From assembly GCA_012656075.1 (NCBI GenBank), contig JAAKBF010000059.1, forward strand, positions 62,001 to 126,000: 64,000 bases of DNA, read 5' to 3'. Source of the DNA: Phytophthora hibernalis. Taxonomy: Eukaryota > Oomycota > Peronosporomycetes > Peronosporales > Peronosporaceae. A model generated the notes under the pieces. It had not been told where the DNA came from, made no database searches, and saw only the letters and a program-made list of their open reading frames with translations. Of the stretch, positions 62,479-64,000 are shown one piece after another (position 1 is the stretch's first letter; the number at the start of each line of letters is the position of its first letter). Both the position numbers and the translations under genes were made by a program.

Positions 62479-63170
62479 GTGATGTCTGGATACCAGGCTA
62501 TCGTGACCGCCGCCGTCGAACCCCTGCCAAAGTTTCCCCGTGGATCGCTCGATATTCGCGTGAGCGTGGCTGAGCTCGACATTAATTTGTTCTTCCACCA
62601 CTTCGCCAAGCCTCGCTACTGGCTGTTTCCTCCGAGTGAACCGACGCCGTCGGAGAGTCTTTGGAATCCGGAGTTGATCACCGAGGAACAGATCGCCGCA
62701 CTTTACGATGAGGCGCCTTGGGACAACCTGGACTTCGTCGTCGAATCCGTGACTTTCGATATGACGGGTTGGTTTACCGAGATCGCGGCCAAGTATTTGG
62801 AGTGGGAGGAGACGCATCGCCAGGCAGTGTGAGCGTCGACTCACTCCTTCCCCTTCAGTTCTGTGTTGCGCAAAACGGAACCTGCCCTGGCCGCATTCTG
62901 TGAAGAGAGACGAACACGGCGATCTCGTCTCGGGGCCCGTTGGAAGTCCTTCCTGAAACGTGTTCTCCGAGGGATGATCGCGGGTCACTGTGATCTGGAC
63001 CTGCTACTCGATCCCTTCTTTCTTCACTATTCTCGCCCGGGGAGAAGGGAGCCTGGTACCCCGGTCTTGGCTGTGATCAGCCGCCTCCGACCCTGCTGGA
63101 TGCGCTGCGAAGATCGCATCAGCGGAACCGTGGCGGAACCAGTATCGCAACGAGATAGCGAACCACCCCG
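62479..63170 (+). pseudogene. gag: E6 Gag C-terminal folded region
   Basis: VAELDINLFFHHFAKPRYWLF, PPSEPTPSESLWNPELITEE, QIAALYDEAPWDNLDFVVES and VTFDMTGWFTEIAAKYLEWE form a Trp/Phe-rich, folded-looking segment, followed after a stop at 62830-62832 by WKSFLKRVLRGMIAGHCDLD and LLLDPFFLHYSRPG in a second frame. The Trp-rich pattern loosely resembles E4b (DWFGELAILDAWQLWRRKWW). No family name can be given. It ends near the E7 boundary. Confidence 0.45.
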
Positions 63171-63174
63171 GCTC

Positions 63175-63519
63175 TCACGTTCGGCGTATCTCTGCCAAGT
63201 TCTGTCCTCCGGCTGCCGAAGAATAGGCGAACTCAGCTAGTCGCAACGCACCTGTAAACCTCGATCTTGATAATCTCCTTTCGACTTTGGCCTCTTTTTC
63301 TTTTGGTTTGTCGACTTCCTTGCTTGTTGAGCGATTGCCACTCTTCACTGATGACTTCGCCCCCAGTACGTACGTTACTTCCACAAATAACCCTTCCACC
63401 TCAATGTGTGGCCTCCCCACACAATCTTCTTCCCTTTCTCCGCACGCAACAGCCAACCTGCTACGAGCTCTCCTCCGCCTCATGCGACTGCATGACTCGA
63501 AGCGGCTGCGATTGCTCAA
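63175..63519 (-). pseudogene. E7 tail after the chromodomain
   Basis: The same frame continues to a stop at 63175 with LSNRSRFESCSRMRRRRARS, VGRPHIEVEGLFVEVTYVLG and KSSVKSGNRSTSKEVDKPKE, a basic and then Lys/Glu-rich tail with no domain that I recognise. It may be partly out of frame relative to the original protein, or run into the LTR. Its last 60 bp border the E6 relic. Confidence 0.45.
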
Positions 63520-63752
63520 TCCACGCTCGTACGCGCGCAGCAAAGCCCCACAGTTCAGATCGGCCTCGTCGATCCATGAAGGGTCGTCGTAGCCTTTCCA
63601 GTACACTTGGAATTCGCGGTGAACGCGGCCGTAGCCGGTCCGTCGACCCAATCTCATCCCTGCGATCTTTTCCACCTCGTATTCGCCTTTCTCGAGACAT
63701 CCTTCAGCTATCTTCTGGTAAGATCGCTTCATCAAAATCGAAACGGTCTCCC
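63520..63752 (-). pseudogene. int: E7 chromodomain
   Basis: In the frame from 63915 the residues from about 52 onward are in the true register: CGLRETVSILMKRSYQKIAE, then GEYEVEKIAGMRLGRRTGYG, RVHREFQVYWKGYDDPSWID and EADLNCGALLRAYERG (chromodomain about residues 77-132; 63520-63687). The Y-E-V-E-K-I start, the V-Y-W-K-G-Y core and the W-I-D-E/W-E-P-like end are chromodomain hallmarks. Of the aromatic cage, at least Tyr and Trp positions are present. It would guide integration to specific chromatin marks; that is family knowledge, not shown here. Confidence 0.88.
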
Positions 63753-64000
63753 TCAGTCCACAGTTAACTTCAACGTAGGGCGATCCGGAAAACTCCGCAC
63801 TGGCTTCAGTTTGGATACGTGGACAACTGGGAACAGGCGATACTCGGTGCCAACGATCTCCAGCCTCGCCGCATGATTCCCCACCATTTCGATCACCCGA
63901 AACGGACCGTGCCACATGTGGGCTAACTTGCGTGCGTACGCTTCTTTTACTATATCCAGGTACAACCAGACTTGCGCACCAGCTATAATCTCGTGTGGTC
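63753..64000 (-). pseudogene. int: E7 integrase C-terminal (SH3-like) domain, partial
   Basis: The minus-strand frame is open from the window edge: PHEIIAGAQVWLYLDIVKEA, YARKLAHMWHGPFRVIEMVG and HAARLEIVGTEYRLFPVVHV, then SKLKPVRSFPDRPTLKL. This is the GPF module of Gypsy integrases, as in E2 (HRWYGPFRVKTK, RFYPVVHVSRL). The upstream core is outside the window. A stop after LTVD at 63753-63755 and a frame change lead to the chromodomain frame, so this copy is interrupted. Partial at the right end. Confidence 0.88.

Larger units (their letters stand above)
60629..63170 (+). mobile_element. gag: E6: Gag relic with long coiled coil, plus strand
   Basis: A plus-strand coding path of about 2.5 kb broken by frameshifts: a short Ser/Pro-rich start (MVAAQQPSSSGPQ), an Ala-rich helix region, a long coiled coil, an Arg/Ser/Pro-rich segment, an acidic Ser/Gly segment and a C-terminal folded part. 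No LTR, PBS, RT or zinc knuckle is seen. I assign it to a retroelement Gag by its length, arrangement and neighbourhood; similar coiled-coil Gag proteins occur in oomycete Gypsy elements to my knowledge. It could also be another kind of coiled-coil protein. Confidence 0.55.
63175..64000 (-). mobile_element. E7: integrase end with chromodomain, minus strand, continues past the window
   Basis: The right edge holds the 3' part of a chromodomain-bearing Ty3/Gypsy element whose remaining sequence lies beyond position 64000. It meets E6 head-to-head (opposite strands, 3' ends together) at about 63,170. No LTR start is recognised after the coding region inside the window. Confidence 0.82.

Overview
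This window looks like repeat-dense heterochromatin from a large oomycete genome (Peronosporales, most likely Phytophthora or a close relative). The assignment rests on the retrotransposons: Ty3/Gypsy gag, protease, RT, RNase H and integrase relics with protein motifs I associate with Phytophthora genomes. I see no intact host gene, no tRNA or rRNA gene, and no bacterial-style operon. Every coding region is interrupted by stops or frameshifts.

Layout. 1-2280 is an unassigned, AT-richer flank with short unrecognised gene relics and one diverged duplication. About 2400-4890 is a plus-strand Gypsy pol relic (E0: pre-RT, RT, RNase H) that stops at the satellite. 4918-30261 is one uninterrupted 25-kb tandem array (satellite A, about 150 monomers of 164 or 173 bp). 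30262-31020 is a scrambled A/B transition with an inverted start, and 31021-35068 is a second satellite (B, about 150-151 bp). The B array ends inside the protease of a minus-strand Gypsy element (E1, 35069-39159), which keeps its primer-binding site and a 980-bp 5' LTR. E1 abuts a minus-strand gag relic (E3, 39160-41470) and a small inverted integrase fragment. E2 (about 41651-49215, plus) is the most complete element: gag, protease, RT, two RNase H domains and integrase, with a 0.5-kb internal inversion. Minus-strand E4b/E4 (49490-54652) and E5 (about 54880-59489, with a 956-bp LTR and PBS) follow. E6 is a plus-strand coiled-coil gag relic (60629-63170). E7, at the right edge, is a minus-strand integrase end with a chromodomain that runs out of the window.

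How it fits together. The retroelements form a nested, truncated, mostly dead cluster. The two elements next to the satellites (E0 and E1) both point toward the arrays and both lose their 3' halves there. Satellite A shows a directional change in monomer type from left to right. E1 and E5 share an 11-nt PBS core, LTR ends with short inverted repeats, and a similar 17-nt motif inside the LTR. The satellites are the most unusual content. They are candidates for centromeric, pericentromeric or other structural heterochromatin DNA, but nothing in the sequence alone proves such a role, and assembly errors at the A/B junction cannot be excluded.
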